A DNA stretch of 64,000 nucleotides from Candidatus Ornithobacterium hominis (GTDB lineage: Bacteria; Bacteroidota; Bacteroidia; Flavobacteriales; Weeksellaceae), in assembly GCF_951229915.1 (NCBI RefSeq), contig NZ_OX579588.1:1765001-1829000 (forward strand). Direction: 5' to 3'. The notes under the pieces are model-generated. The model saw only the letters and a program-made list of their open reading frames with translations. It had not been told where the DNA came from and ran no database searches. This document shows, one piece after another, positions 25,454-33,728 of the stretch. Every line of letters begins with the position of its first letter. Positions within the stretch are counted from its first letter, which is position 1. Made by a program: the position numbers and the translations under genes.

Positions 25454-25542
25454 TTTTTATTCTATTTTAAAATTTATAAATAATTTATACAAAAATAGTC
25501 TTTTAAGAAATAAAAGACTATTTTTTAAATTGATTATTTTAT

Positions 25543-26295
25543 TTATTCTTCTTCTGAATTTCCTCTCTCACGTTTTTTATCTGAATCTTTTGCTTTTGCC
25601 TTCTCTGCCTTTCTAGTAGAGAGCCCTTCCTTGATGGCTTCTGTTACCGTTTGCATGATGATTTCAATTGACTTTGTAGCATCATCATTAGCAGGAATCG
25701 CAAAATCAACTTCTCTTGGGTCTGAGTTTGTGTCTACCATTGCAAAGACAGGAATATTTAACTTCTGAGCTTCTTTCACAGCAATATGCTCGTTTACAAT
25801 ATCAACAATGAACAATGCTGATGGAAGTCTAGTCATATCAGAAATTGAACCTAAATCTTTCTCCAATTTTGCTCTTTGGCGATTAACCTGTAGACGCTCT
25901 TTTTTAGATAAACTCTCAAACGTTCCATCTTTTTTCATTTTATCGATGGCGTTCATTTTCTTTACAGCTTTACGAATAGTAACAAAGTTTGTTAGCATTC
26001 CTCCCGGCCATCTTTCTGTGATGTAAGGCATGTTTACCTCCTCAGCATATTTAGACACGATGTCTTTGGCTTGTTTTTTTGTTGCTACAAACAAAACTTT
26101 TCTTCCAGAAGAAGTCATTTGCTGCAATGCATTACAAGCTGTTTCAAGCTTTACTGCAGTTTTGTGCAAGTCAATGATGTGGATTCCGTTCTTCTCCATA
26201 AAAATGTACGGAGCCATGTTGGGATTCCATTTGCGTGTGAGGTGACCAAAGTGCACCCCTGCGTCTAGTAATTCTTTTACGCTTTTTTTTGCCAT
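25543..26295 (-). CDS. rpsB: 30S ribosomal protein S2
   Basis: 250 residues with LLDAGVHFGHLTRKWNP at the start, TERWPGGMLTNF in the middle and FAMVDTNSDPREVDFAIPANDDA near the C-terminus. A short basic/acidic tail (KAKDSDKKRERGNSEEE) extends beyond the common core. Directly upstream on the same strand is a folded leader at 26312-26393. Confidence 0.98.
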   Translation of the reverse strand: MAKKSVKELLDAGVHFGHLTRKWNPNMAPYIFMEKNGIHIIDLHKTAVKLETACNALQQMTSSGRKVLFVATKKQAKDIVSKYAEEVNMPYITERWPGGMLTNFVTIRKAVKKMNAIDKMKKDGTFESLSKKERLQVNRQRAKLEKDLGSISDMTRLPSALFIVDIVNEHIAVKEAQKLNIPVFAMVDTNSDPREVDFAIPANDDATKSIEIIMQTVTEAIKEGLSTRKAEKAKAKDSDKKRERGNSEEE

Positions 26296-26311
26296 TTTTT
26301 TTAGTTTTAAA

Positions 26312-26393
26312 TTAGTTTACTTTCCGCTTATCAGCAATCAATCAACTGGTGGTTGCCACTAGGCGCGCCCAGAAGATTTGGATGCTAAACTAA
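26312..26393 (-). ncRNA. Candidate structured leader RNA of rpsB
   Basis: Between rpsI and rpsB, an outer 8-bp stem is formed by TTAGTTTA and TAAACTAA (26312-26319 with 26386-26393). Inside lie two hairpins in competition: CTGGTGG-TTG-CCACTAG (26346-26362, one mismatch) and a stem over the self-complementary GGCGCGCC (26362-26369). The GC-rich stretch is unusual in this AT-rich window. Position and form fit autoregulatory ribosomal-protein leaders, but I do not recognise a named family. Confidence 0.5.
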
Positions 26394-26420
26394 CCGGCTT
26401 TTTTTATTATTTTGAAAAAT

Positions 26421-26456
26421 AAAGTTTGCTCTTTACCAAAAGAGAGCAAACCTTTT
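26421..26456 (-). terminator. Terminator after rpsI
   Basis: GTTTGCTCT (26424-26432) pairs with AGAGCAAAC (26443-26451); read on the minus strand it is followed by a T-rich stretch. It separates rplM-rpsI from rpsB-tsf. Confidence 0.7.
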
Positions 26457-26499
26457 ATTTTCATCAATTTAATTGTAATATAAATACAAGTGTAAAAAC

Positions 26500-26886
26500 T
26501 TAACGTTTAGAGAACTGGAATTTCTTACGAGCTTTCTTCTGTCCGTACTTTTTACGCTCTACCATTCTTGGGTCTCTTGTGAGAAGTCCTTCTGGCTTTA
26601 GCACAGCTCTAAATTCTTGATTCACTTCTACCAAAGCTCTTGACAAAGCCAAGCGAATAGCCTCTGCCTGCCCTGTGATTCCACCACCATACACCAAAAC
26701 ATTTACATCATATTGGTCTAATGTCTCTGTCAACTGGAAAGGTTGTTTCACTTTATATCTCAGAACCCCTGTCCCGAAATATTGCTCTAAATCTTTACCA
26801 TTAATCGTAATTTGCCCCTTGCCTTCTTGAACGTATGCTCTGGCTACAGAAGTTTTTCTTCTACCAATTTTGTGAATTGCCGCCAT
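26500..26886 (-). CDS. rpsI: 30S ribosomal protein S9
   Basis: 128 residues, full length. GRRKTSVARAYV at the start, YGGGITGQAEAIRLALSRAL in the middle and the conserved basic tail RDPRMVERKKYGQKKARKKFQFSKR, which reaches the ribosomal P site. Four bases after rplM. Confidence 0.98.
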   Translation of the reverse strand: MAAIHKIGRRKTSVARAYVQEGKGQITINGKDLEQYFGTGVLRYKVKQPFQLTETLDQYDVNVLVYGGGITGQAEAIRLALSRALVEVNQEFRAVLKPEGLLTRDPRMVERKKYGQKKARKKFQFSKR

Positions 26887-26890
26887 ATTT

Positions 26891-27346
26891 TTATTTGAAT
26901 TCGTTAATTTCTAATTTACGAGGTTGCTGTGCTGTTTGCTCATGTTCTTCACTAGCATAGACCTTCATATTTTTAAGTATTTTTCTACCTAATTTATTTT
27001 TAGGTAACATTCCACGTACAGCTTTTTCCACCATCATGGTACTATCTTTGGCCATCAATTGTTCTGCCGTCAAAGTTCTTTTACCACCAGGAAAGCCTGT
27101 ATATCTTTCATAAACTTTATCAGCCCATTTGTTACCAGAAAGACTAATTTTATCCGCATTGATTACTACAACATAATCTCCGCAATCAGCATGAGGTGTA
27201 AAGTTGGGTTTATGTTTTCCTCTTAAAAGTTTAGCTAATTTAGAAGCTAATCTTCCTAATGCCTGACCTTCAGCATCTACTAACAACCACTCTTTGTTAG
27301 CATTTTCTTTGTTGACTGAAATCGTTTTATAACTAAGTGTATCCAC
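26891..27346 (-). CDS. rplM: 50S ribosomal protein L13
   Basis: 151 residues. Typical blocks are WLLVDAEGQALGRLASKLAKLLRGKHKP, HADCGDYVVVINA and GMLPKNKLGRKILKNMKVY. First gene of rplM-rpsI; preceded by a well-formed promoter at 27402-27432. Confidence 0.98.
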   Translation of the reverse strand: MDTLSYKTISVNKENANKEWLLVDAEGQALGRLASKLAKLLRGKHKPNFTPHADCGDYVVVINADKISLSGNKWADKVYERYTGFPGGKRTLTAEQLMAKDSTMMVEKAVRGMLPKNKLGRKILKNMKVYASEEHEQTAQQPRKLEINEFK

Positions 27347-27401
27347 CTGAATAATTTTAAATTATTGTTTTTTTGACTCTTTTTTGGATAAAATCGGGGT
27401 G

Positions 27402-27432
27402 CAAATTTAAATATTATTTCTGACTATGCAAA
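27402..27432 (-). promoter_or_regulatory. Promoter of rplM-rpsI, consensus match
   Basis: On the minus strand TTTG (27429-27432), 19-bp spacer, TAAATTTG (27402-27409). This is the exact Bacteroidota primary sigma consensus TTTG-N19-TAnnTTTG. The leader to the rplM ATG would be about 50 bases. Confidence 0.8.
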
Positions 27433-27543
27433 AAAATAACGTAATTTAATTGATAAATGATTAATCAATCACTTTCATTAACAAACAGTTGATGTAAGGC
27501 ATTTCAATATTTGAAATATTCATCATTGCAGGCATGAATATCA

Positions 27544-27575
27544 ATTTTAATTATTAAATTTCTTTTTTAATTTTG
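27544..27575 (+). promoter_or_regulatory. Candidate promoter of the E1 dehydrogenase
   Basis: TAATTTTG at 27568-27575 fits TAnnTTTG; TTTT 20 bases upstream could be the -33 box. Upstream, the palindrome ATTTCAA-TAT-TTGAAAT (27502-27518) and TGATTAATCA near 27460 are possible operator sites. Confidence 0.45.
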
Positions 27576-27600
27576 TAAGGCTTCACAAATTTATAATATA

Positions 27601-30033
27601 ATGCATCAGCAAGAAACAATAAACAACCAAATTTCTTTTGAAGATTTCAAACAACAAATCTTAAACGATTTCTACATTGCTCATCTCAGTCGGCAAATGA
27701 GTTTACTCGGGCGGCGAGAAGTTCTTACCGGGAAGGCTAAATTTGGAATCTTTGGGGCTGGTAAAGAATTGCCGCAATTGGCTATGGCAAGAGTTTTCAA
27801 GAATGGTGACTTCCGCTCAGGCTACTACAGAGACCAAACCTTTATGATGGCAATCGGGCAAACAACACCTAGGAGTTGCTTTGCACAGCTATATGCTATT
27901 ACCGATTTAGAAATGGAACCCTCTTCTGCTGGGCGACAAATGACTTCTCATTTCTCTTCACCTTTGCTAAATGCTGATGGCTCTTGGCGAAAACTAACCG
28001 AGCAGAAAAATTCCAGTTCAGATATTTCTACCACTGCTGGTCAAATGCCGCGTTTAGTGGGATTGGGGCAAGCTTCTAAGTTCTACAAAAAACACCCTGA
28101 GGCTGATCCTAAGCAAAATTTCTCTGTAAACGGGCAGGAAATTGCTTTTGGAACCATTGGCGATGCGAGTACTTCAGAGGGGCTCTTCTGGGAAACCATC
28201 AATGCTTGCGGTGTTTTACAAATCCCCGTTATCATCTCCATTTGGGACGACGAATATGGTATTTCTGTCGGGCAAGAACACCAACGAACAAAGACAAATC
28301 TCAGCGAGCTACTCAAAGGTTTCCAAAGAAATAACGATGAGCGTGGTATTGAAATCATCACCACCTCCGCTACCAACTATCCACATTTGGTAGAGTCTTA
28401 TGAAAAAGCTGAACGCTTTGCACGTGAACAGCACATCCCCGTGGTTGTACACGTGCAGCACTGCACCCAGCCTCAGGGACATTCTACCTCAGGCTCTCAC
28501 GAACGCTATAAGAGTAAAGAGAGACTAAATTGGGAGGCAGAAAATGATAACATTGAACTCTTTAGAAAATGGATTTCCAACTTTCGTGCAGAAGAAAATG
28601 GCGAAACACTGATTTTGGCGACAGAAGAAGAGCTCAACGAAATTGAAAGCAAGGCTAAAGCTAGTGTGAAAGAACAACAAAAAGAGGCTTGGAATTTCTA
28701 TCAAAATCAGATTTCTAGCTTGCAAAAAGAGGTTGAAGAATTTCTAAAGGCTTTAAAAAATTCAAGCTCAGAGAAAGAAAAAATTGAAGAAATTTTACAA
28801 GGCTTAATAAATAAACCTTCCATTTATAAAAAAGACATTTTCCATGCCGTACGTTCTGCCGTTTGGGTAACGAGAGGCGAAAATTCTTCTGAAAGAAATG
28901 AATTAAAACAATGGCTGAAGAAAAATTTAGCCATTCAAACAAAAAATTATTCTGCGGGACTTTATGCCGACGACTTTGGTGAATTGCCTAGTGAAGTCAA
29001 GCCAAGTTTTGATGAAAATACCAAGACTGTGGACGGCAGAATTATATTGAGAGATAATTTTGAAAAAATATTTTCATCTCGAGATAATGTTTTAATCTTC
29101 GGGGAAGATACTGGGAAAATCGGTGATGTAAACCAAGGTTTAGAAGGCCTGCAAGAGAAATTTGGAATCGAAAAAATCAGCGATACTGGCATCAGAGAAG
29201 CGACGATTCTAGGCCAAGGAATTGGCTTGGCAATGCGTGGTTTACGCCCCATTGCAGAGATTCAGTATTTGGACTACGTGCTTTATTGCCTGCAATTGAT
29301 GAGCGATGATTTATCTACCCTTTTTTATCGCTCTGCTGGCACACAAAAAGCACCAGTAATTGTACGCACAAGAGGGCATCGGTTAGAAGGCATTTGGCAC
29401 GCTGGTTCTCCAATGGCTGGAATTCTAAATTTAGTCCGTGGGATGTACGTTTGTGTGCCACGAGATATGACCAAGGCCGCTGGATTCTACAATACTTTGC
29501 TAGATTTAAATTCTCCAGCGATTGTGATAGAAAGTCTCAACGGTTATCGTCTAAAAGAGACTATGCCCAACAATTTAGGTGAGTTCAAAACGCCGATTGG
29601 TGAAGTAGAAATCACCCACCGAGGAAGCGATGTAACTTTAGTGACTTATGGCTCTACTTGGCGCATCGTTGCTAAAGCAGCAGAGGAATTAGCTCAAATG
29701 AATATTTCTTGTGAAGTCATTGATGTCCAAACTCTCCTCCCGCTAGATTTATCTGGGCAGATTGCAAAAAGTGTCCAAAAAACCAATCGTTTATTCATTA
29801 TTGACGAAGACGTTCCTGGAGGAGCCTCAGCCTATATTCTTCAGCAAATTTTAGAAAAAGACAATGCCTATTTCAGCTTAGACAGCCAACCTAAAACCAT
29901 CACAGCAAAAGCGCACCGCCCTGCCTATGCTAGCGATGGAGATTACTTTAGCAAGCCTTCCTTAGATGATATTGTAGAAGGTGTCTATGCGGTAATGCAT
30001 GAGTCTAATCCTACAGAATATCCCGCAATTTGA
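27601..30033 (+). CDS. Fused alpha/beta E1 component of a 2-oxoacid dehydrogenase (branched-chain type)
   Basis: Thiamine diphosphate-dependent decarboxylase of 810 residues in which E1-alpha (about residues 1-460) and E1-beta (about 470-810) are one chain, as in many Bacteroidota. The alpha half carries the ThDP motif GDASTSEG...WDDEYGISV; the beta half has FGEDTGKIGDVNQGLEGL, STLFYRSAG and VIDVQTLLPLD. Substrate is probably branched-chain 2-oxoacids, which this group uses to make iso-fatty acids. No E2 or E3 gene is adjacent. The linker (about 360-440) is helical and contains motif copies near 28745 encoding FLKALKN. Confidence 0.9.
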   Translation: MHQQETINNQISFEDFKQQILNDFYIAHLSRQMSLLGRREVLTGKAKFGIFGAGKELPQLAMARVFKNGDFRSGYYRDQTFMMAIGQTTPRSCFAQLYAITDLEMEPSSAGRQMTSHFSSPLLNADGSWRKLTEQKNSSSDISTTAGQMPRLVGLGQASKFYKKHPEADPKQNFSVNGQEIAFGTIGDASTSEGLFWETINACGVLQIPVIISIWDDEYGISVGQEHQRTKTNLSELLKGFQRNNDERGIEIITTSATNYPHLVESYEKAERFAREQHIPVVVHVQHCTQPQGHSTSGSHERYKSKERLNWEAENDNIELFRKWISNFRAEENGETLILATEEELNEIESKAKASVKEQQKEAWNFYQNQISSLQKEVEEFLKALKNSSSEKEKIEEILQGLINKPSIYKKDIFHAVRSAVWVTRGENSSERNELKQWLKKNLAIQTKNYSAGLYADDFGELPSEVKPSFDENTKTVDGRIILRDNFEKIFSSRDNVLIFGEDTGKIGDVNQGLEGLQEKFGIEKISDTGIREATILGQGIGLAMRGLRPIAEIQYLDYVLYCLQLMSDDLSTLFYRSAGTQKAPVIVRTRGHRLEGIWHAGSPMAGILNLVRGMYVCVPRDMTKAAGFYNTLLDLNSPAIVIESLNGYRLKETMPNNLGEFKTPIGEVEITHRGSDVTLVTYGSTWRIVAKAAEELAQMNISCEVIDVQTLLPLDLSGQIAKSVQKTNRLFIIDEDVPGGASAYILQQILEKDNAYFSLDSQPKTITAKAHRPAYASDGDYFSKPSLDDIVEGVYAVMHESNPTEYPAI

Positions 30034-30038
30034 TTGAA

Positions 30039-30719
30039 ATGATGAGAATAGATATTATTTCCGTCGTTCCAGATTTGCTCTCAGGCCCGTTTAGCAATAG
30101 TATTTTGCAGCGTGCTCAAGATAAATCTTTAGCCAAAATACACGTTCATAATTTACGTGATTTTGCAACGGATAATTATAAATCAGTCGATGATTACCAA
30201 TACGGAGGCGGCGCTGGTATGGTCATGACTCCCGAGCCTATAGAGGCTTGTATTGAAAAGCTGAAAGCAGAGAGGCATTATGATGAAATCATCTACGTAA
30301 CACCCGATGGCAAGACTTTTCAGCAACGCTTAGCCAATCAGATTTCGCTTCAACAAAACATCATCATTCTTTGTGGGCACTACAAAGGCATTGACCAACG
30401 TGTGCGCGATGAGTATGTCACCATGGAAATTTCCATCGGTGATTTTGTGCTGAGCGGCGGCGAATTGGCCGCAGCTATAATTGTGGATGCAGTAGTGCGA
30501 TTGCTACCTGGCGTCTTGAATGATGAAACTTCTGCACTTACGGATTCTTTTCAAGATAATTTGCTGGCCCCAGCTGTCTACACACGTCCGCCCGAATGGC
30601 GTGGCAGAAAAGTCCCTGAAGTACTGCTAAGCGGGAATTTCAAGGCCATTGATGAATGGCGCCAAAAATCTGCAGAAATACGGACGGCTGAGCGTCGGCC
30701 TGATCTTTTAAGCGACTAA
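30039..30719 (+). CDS. trmD: tRNA (guanine37-N1)-methyltransferase
   Basis: Methylates G37 next to the anticodon, preventing frameshifts. The open frame can be read from a TTG at 30030, overlapping the E1 stop; the natural start is ATG at 30039 or 30042 (MRIDIISVVPDL). About 226 residues. SAM-knot signatures: YGGGAGMVMTPEPI, LCGHYKGIDQRV and EISIGDFVLSGGELAA. Coupled to the E1 gene by close spacing only, without functional relation that I can see. Confidence 0.97.
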   Translation: MMRIDIISVVPDLLSGPFSNSILQRAQDKSLAKIHVHNLRDFATDNYKSVDDYQYGGGAGMVMTPEPIEACIEKLKAERHYDEIIYVTPDGKTFQQRLANQISLQQNIIILCGHYKGIDQRVRDEYVTMEISIGDFVLSGGELAAAIIVDAVVRLLPGVLNDETSALTDSFQDNLLAPAVYTRPPEWRGRKVPEVLLSGNFKAIDEWRQKSAEIRTAERRPDLLSD

Positions 30720-30731
30720 TCTTTGCTATTT

Positions 30732-30753
30732 TTTCTAAGCCTTAAAAAATTTT
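30732..30753. repeat. Dispersed AAGSCTT motif copy after trmD
   Basis: TTTTCTAAGCCTTAAAAAAT then TTTT, core 30737-30743, just after the trmD stop. It may serve in termination. Confidence 0.7.
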
Positions 30754-31100
30754 TGCTCTCCTCCCCCATTTATGAACCATTGACATCAAACATATAAGTG
30801 CTTCCCTTACTCTTCCTAACTAGTAAATAGAAAGAAATTTATTTTATTTTTTATTAAAATTAAGATAATTTAACATACAGAGTTGCACTTGAGGGAATAG
30901 CTAATCGTGTATTCAGATGGCGCACTGATGATTGGCACGATAAAGGGAATGTTTACGCTCTTGTTTAACTTACTATTCCCCGAAAAGGTTAAGAAATTGA
31001 CCGATTACCCAATCTAATTAATTTTTATTTATGTTAAAGTTTTGACTTTTTTTGCATATATGTTTTATTTTATATAATTTCAATCTATTAATATTAAATA
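30754..31100. other. Decayed intergenic stretch
   Basis: No intact gene. An open stretch at about 30864-30968 reads like coding sequence (ending RVFRWRTDDW then HDKGNVYALV, stop) but has no start and no recognised family. The rest is A/T-rich. I see no tRNA or RNA fold. Confidence 0.5.
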
Positions 31101-31109
31101 TAAATTATT

Positions 31110-31227
31110 ATGAAAAAGTTATTTGCATTTTTAGGTATTTTTTTATTTATTTCTTGTTCTGATGAGAAATTAATTATCAGATTTAAATAAAATTGAATTT
31201 AAGAACGGTGAGTTTATATTTAAATAA
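31110..31227 (+). pseudogene. Small lipoprotein gene broken by a frameshift
   Basis: ATG at 31110 opens a lipoprotein signal (MKKLFAFLGIFLFISC, lipobox Cys16) followed by SDEK, then stops at 31190. Shifting frame by one base at about 31170-31174 (a TTAATTA duplication) gives LSDLNKIEFKNGEFIFK and a stop at 31227. The two parts join naturally, so a single-base insertion in a short lipoprotein is likely. Function unknown. Confidence 0.45.
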
Positions 31228-31235
31228 TATCAGAC

Positions 31236-31394
31236 ATGAAATATTTAGTTTCTTTAGTTACATTTACGCTTACATTATATTTAGTTAATGTTATTTTTGA
31301 ATTTAATCTTGATTTAAAATTAATTTTAATTGCTCCTATTCTTTCGACTATTATATATCATATTTTGGAAAAGAAATATATAAAGAAGAAATAA
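31236..31394 (+). CDS. Small membrane protein (52 aa), unknown
   Basis: A 52-residue ORF with two hydrophobic segments (YLVSLVTFTLTLYLVNVIF and LILIAPILSTIIYHIL) and a basic tail KKYIKKK. It begins nine bases after the broken lipoprotein and ends just before a clear terminator, which supports it as a real, expressed small gene. No family recognised. Confidence 0.45.
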   Translation: MKYLVSLVTFTLTLYLVNVIFEFNLDLKLILIAPILSTIIYHILEKKYIKKK

Positions 31395-31400
31395 AAATAT

Positions 31401-31432
31401 AAAATTCCAGGCGAAATGCTTGGAATTTTTTT
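31401..31432 (+). terminator. Terminator after the small membrane protein
   Basis: AAAATTCCA pairs with TGGAATTTT, extended by G-T, G-C and C-G pairs around a GAAAT loop; T tract follows. Confidence 0.8.
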
Positions 31433-31712
31433 ATGCGTCCGTTAATGGAATAGATTGGCTGATCTAGACAAAAAACAATCATTCCTAGCGTAATGTACAA
31501 ACCTATGATTATTTTGAGAGTATGGTTGTAGAATTCAAAAAAGAAGACAGTAGCTGGTTATTACTCTAACTTTGATCGCTGGATTGATTTTATGCTAAAT
31601 GACATAGGTACTGACTGGTAAATCAACCTCAAAAACTAAAAGTTTTAGATACTACTTTAAGAGATTCCGATGTAGAACGCAAAATTGTTTTTCATCTGAA
31701 ATTTGAAATTTT
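31433..31712. other. Decayed coding remnants
   Basis: Short open stretches in changing frames (for example QTYDYFESMVVEFKKEDSSW, then RWIDFMLNDIGTDW, then LDTTLRDSDVERKIVF) suggest a gene broken by several mutations. No start, no family recognised. A motif copy ends the stretch near 31705. Confidence 0.4.
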
Positions 31713-32747
31713 TTAAGGCTTTACAAATTCTTCATCACTCAAGGTCTTCATAAATGAAATGAGATTGTTTTTCTCTTCCTCTGTGAGTGGAATTCTGTTG
31801 TTATTTTCTTTTAAAATAGGATCTAGATTTTCGGCGTCCAATACGCCTTTATCAAAGTAATCTAAAACGTCTTTCAGCGTGGGAAATTGCCCAAAACTTC
31901 CATAAGGTGCCGTGTATTCAATATTTCTAAGTGATGGCACTCGAAATTTCATGTAATCTGCATTTTCTCCTGTCACTCTAGCTCGGCCGTGTTCTTCCAC
32001 TAAATCAGGATTATAGGGGAAGCCCACATTTCTGAATGTTTGGTCTGTGAATAGAGCGGTACTATGGCAAATGGCACATTTTTTTTGAAAGGTTGCATAG
32101 CCTTTTTTTTCGTTTTCCGTAAATTTTTCACCTTGGTTTCTAATGACTTTATCGTATTTACTATTAGCGGAAATCAAGGTATATTCATACTGTGCCACGC
32201 TATTGAAAATACGCTCTGCTGTAATTTTTTTATCTCCAAAGGCTTTTAAAAATAGGTCTATATATTCTTTATCATTTTGAATTTTTTCTATGACGTTTAG
32301 GATAGAAGAATTCATTTCTTCGTGTGTGATGATAGGAACTATTACTTGTTCAGCCAGATCTAGCTTATTCCCATCCCAGTTATAATATTTCATGAAAGCC
32401 ATGTTCTGAATCGGTGGTACATTTCGCATTCCTACACGATTATTTATTCCTATAGCTTGTTTATTATTATCTGCAAAGGCGTTTGATTTTAGATGGCAAG
32501 AGCTGCATGATATAGTATTATCTTCGCTTAATCTTTTGTCATTAAATAATTTTTTCCCTAGCTGAACCCCGTACTTTGTGGGTTTATTTTCTGCAAAGAA
32601 ATAGTTTGCTTGAGGGAATTCTTTTGGGAAATTCAATGGAATTTCTTCATTTTTATAATCAACAGGCATTTCCACCCTATCATTATTGCAAGAAGACATT
32701 ATTATAATTGTAAAAGAAAAAATTAGATATTCTATTACTTTTTTCAT
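31713..32747 (-). CDS. Di-heme cytochrome c peroxidase family lipoprotein, MbnH/MauG-like
   Basis: A 344-residue lipoprotein (lipobox IIMSSC, Cys20) with two c-type heme sites, CSSCH at 81-85 and CAICH at 224-228. The layout fits the MauG/BthA/MbnH group of the cytochrome c peroxidase superfamily. Members of the MbnH subgroup oxidise a tryptophan of the partner MbnP to make a copper site; here an MbnP-like gene lies directly upstream in the same operon, which supports that role over simple peroxide removal. A hairpin at 32772-32794 separates the two genes. Confidence 0.85.
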   Translation of the reverse strand: MKKVIEYLIFSFTIIIMSSCNNDRVEMPVDYKNEEIPLNFPKEFPQANYFFAENKPTKYGVQLGKKLFNDKRLSEDNTISCSSCHLKSNAFADNNKQAIGINNRVGMRNVPPIQNMAFMKYYNWDGNKLDLAEQVIVPIITHEEMNSSILNVIEKIQNDKEYIDLFLKAFGDKKITAERIFNSVAQYEYTLISANSKYDKVIRNQGEKFTENEKKGYATFQKKCAICHSTALFTDQTFRNVGFPYNPDLVEEHGRARVTGENADYMKFRVPSLRNIEYTAPYGSFGQFPTLKDVLDYFDKGVLDAENLDPILKENNNRIPLTEEEKNNLISFMKTLSDEEFVKP

Positions 32748-32771
32748 ATCATCGAATTTATCATAGTGAAA

Positions 32772-32794
32772 CAGGCGACCTACAAAGCCGCCTG
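32772..32794 (-). terminator. Hairpin between the MbnP-like and MbnH-like genes
   Basis: CAGGCGGC and GTCGCCTG (one G-T pair) form an 8-bp GC-rich stem around a 7-nt loop on the minus strand, followed by a short T run. It may attenuate transcription into the heme protein gene or protect the upstream mRNA. Confidence 0.55.
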
Positions 32795-32819
32795 CTTAAC
32801 TAAACTATTAAAAAAACAA

Positions 32820-33680
32820 TTATTTAACCCCTATTATAGAAAACATTCCTTTATTTTCTTTGCTATCACCTCCTAAGTTATCCACAAATACTTTCATATT
32901 ATTAGCTGTATGAATACTTGGTGTAGCATTAGGATCTCTCCCTTCGCTAGCTAGAGTGATTTTAGTGTCCCCGCTTAATAATTTGTCAAAATCTGCTTTG
33001 ATGATAATGGTCGGTGATTTATGACCTACTACTACGTTTTTAGGCAAATCCAATGTTATATCTCTATATGCATCGACTCCTTGCTTATAGCTTTCTGGTT
33101 CGTCTTTTTTCCCTTTCACAGTGCTGCCAGTGTGCACAGATAATGTTTTATTATCAACATCATAGAAGCCCTCTATTTTTGTAAAACGGTATCCTGTCCC
33201 CCATTCCCAGTGCATTTTGGTATCATTAGCACCTGCTGCTTCATAGAATTTCGGGAATCTAGTTTGGTCTAATGTATTTAATTCTGATTTTATTCCTAAG
33301 CCAAATTTAATTTGTTTATACTCACTAGCTGGAATATTACTTAGGGTGTAAGTTAGAGAGTATGGTTTAGCTTGGTCTATAACCGTAGCTCCTTTATCCA
33401 AATCATTGATATGATAAGGAAGTTCTTTTCCTTCAGATGTTACCAAACGAATATTACTAACAACATACTTAAGCTCCTGAAAATGATGGACTTGACCTTG
33501 TTGAGAGGTATGCTTAGTTGCTGCTGCAGAATTTGCATCACCTAGCACAATTGCCTTGTCTGCGAAAGTGTTTGTAAATTCTAAATTCACATCGTTCACA
33601 ACAGGAATCGACTCCCCATCACAGGAAAACAATACAGCAGAAATTGCTGATAAAACTACGTACTTTCTTAAATTTTTCAT
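32820..33680 (-). CDS. MbnP-like copper-binding lipoprotein
   Basis: A 286-residue lipoprotein (VLFSC, Cys20) of the MbnP family: N-terminal VNLEFTNTFADKAIVLG, a core LKYVVSNIRLV, and the hallmark MHWEWGTGYRF at 156-166. In characterised MbnP a conserved Trp is converted to kynurenine by MbnH and the site binds copper(I). The HHFQELKYVVSN stretch at 65-76 adds His ligands. Placed between the TonB receptor and the MbnH-like gene. Which Trp is modified here is inference. Confidence 0.85.
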   Translation of the reverse strand: MKNLRKYVVLSAISAVLFSCDGESIPVVNDVNLEFTNTFADKAIVLGDANSAAATKHTSQQGQVHHFQELKYVVSNIRLVTSEGKELPYHINDLDKGATVIDQAKPYSLTYTLSNIPASEYKQIKFGLGIKSELNTLDQTRFPKFYEAAGANDTKMHWEWGTGYRFTKIEGFYDVDNKTLSVHTGSTVKGKKDEPESYKQGVDAYRDITLDLPKNVVVGHKSPTIIIKADFDKLLSGDTKITLASEGRDPNATPSIHTANNMKVFVDNLGGDSKENKGMFSIIGVK

Positions 33681-33728
33681 TTTTTTTAAATTTTAATTAA
33701 ACATTAATTTATTTTATACTATTATATT

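Noticed and set aside
26362..26369. GGCGCGCC as a restriction-type or cloning-site artefact
   Set aside because: It pairs within a larger folded leader and the flanks continue naturally, so there is no need to assume an artefact.
26330..26400. tRNA-like stretch (GCCGGTTAGTTTAG on the minus strand)
   Set aside because: It has no T-loop sequence, no anticodon arm of right size and no acceptor match.
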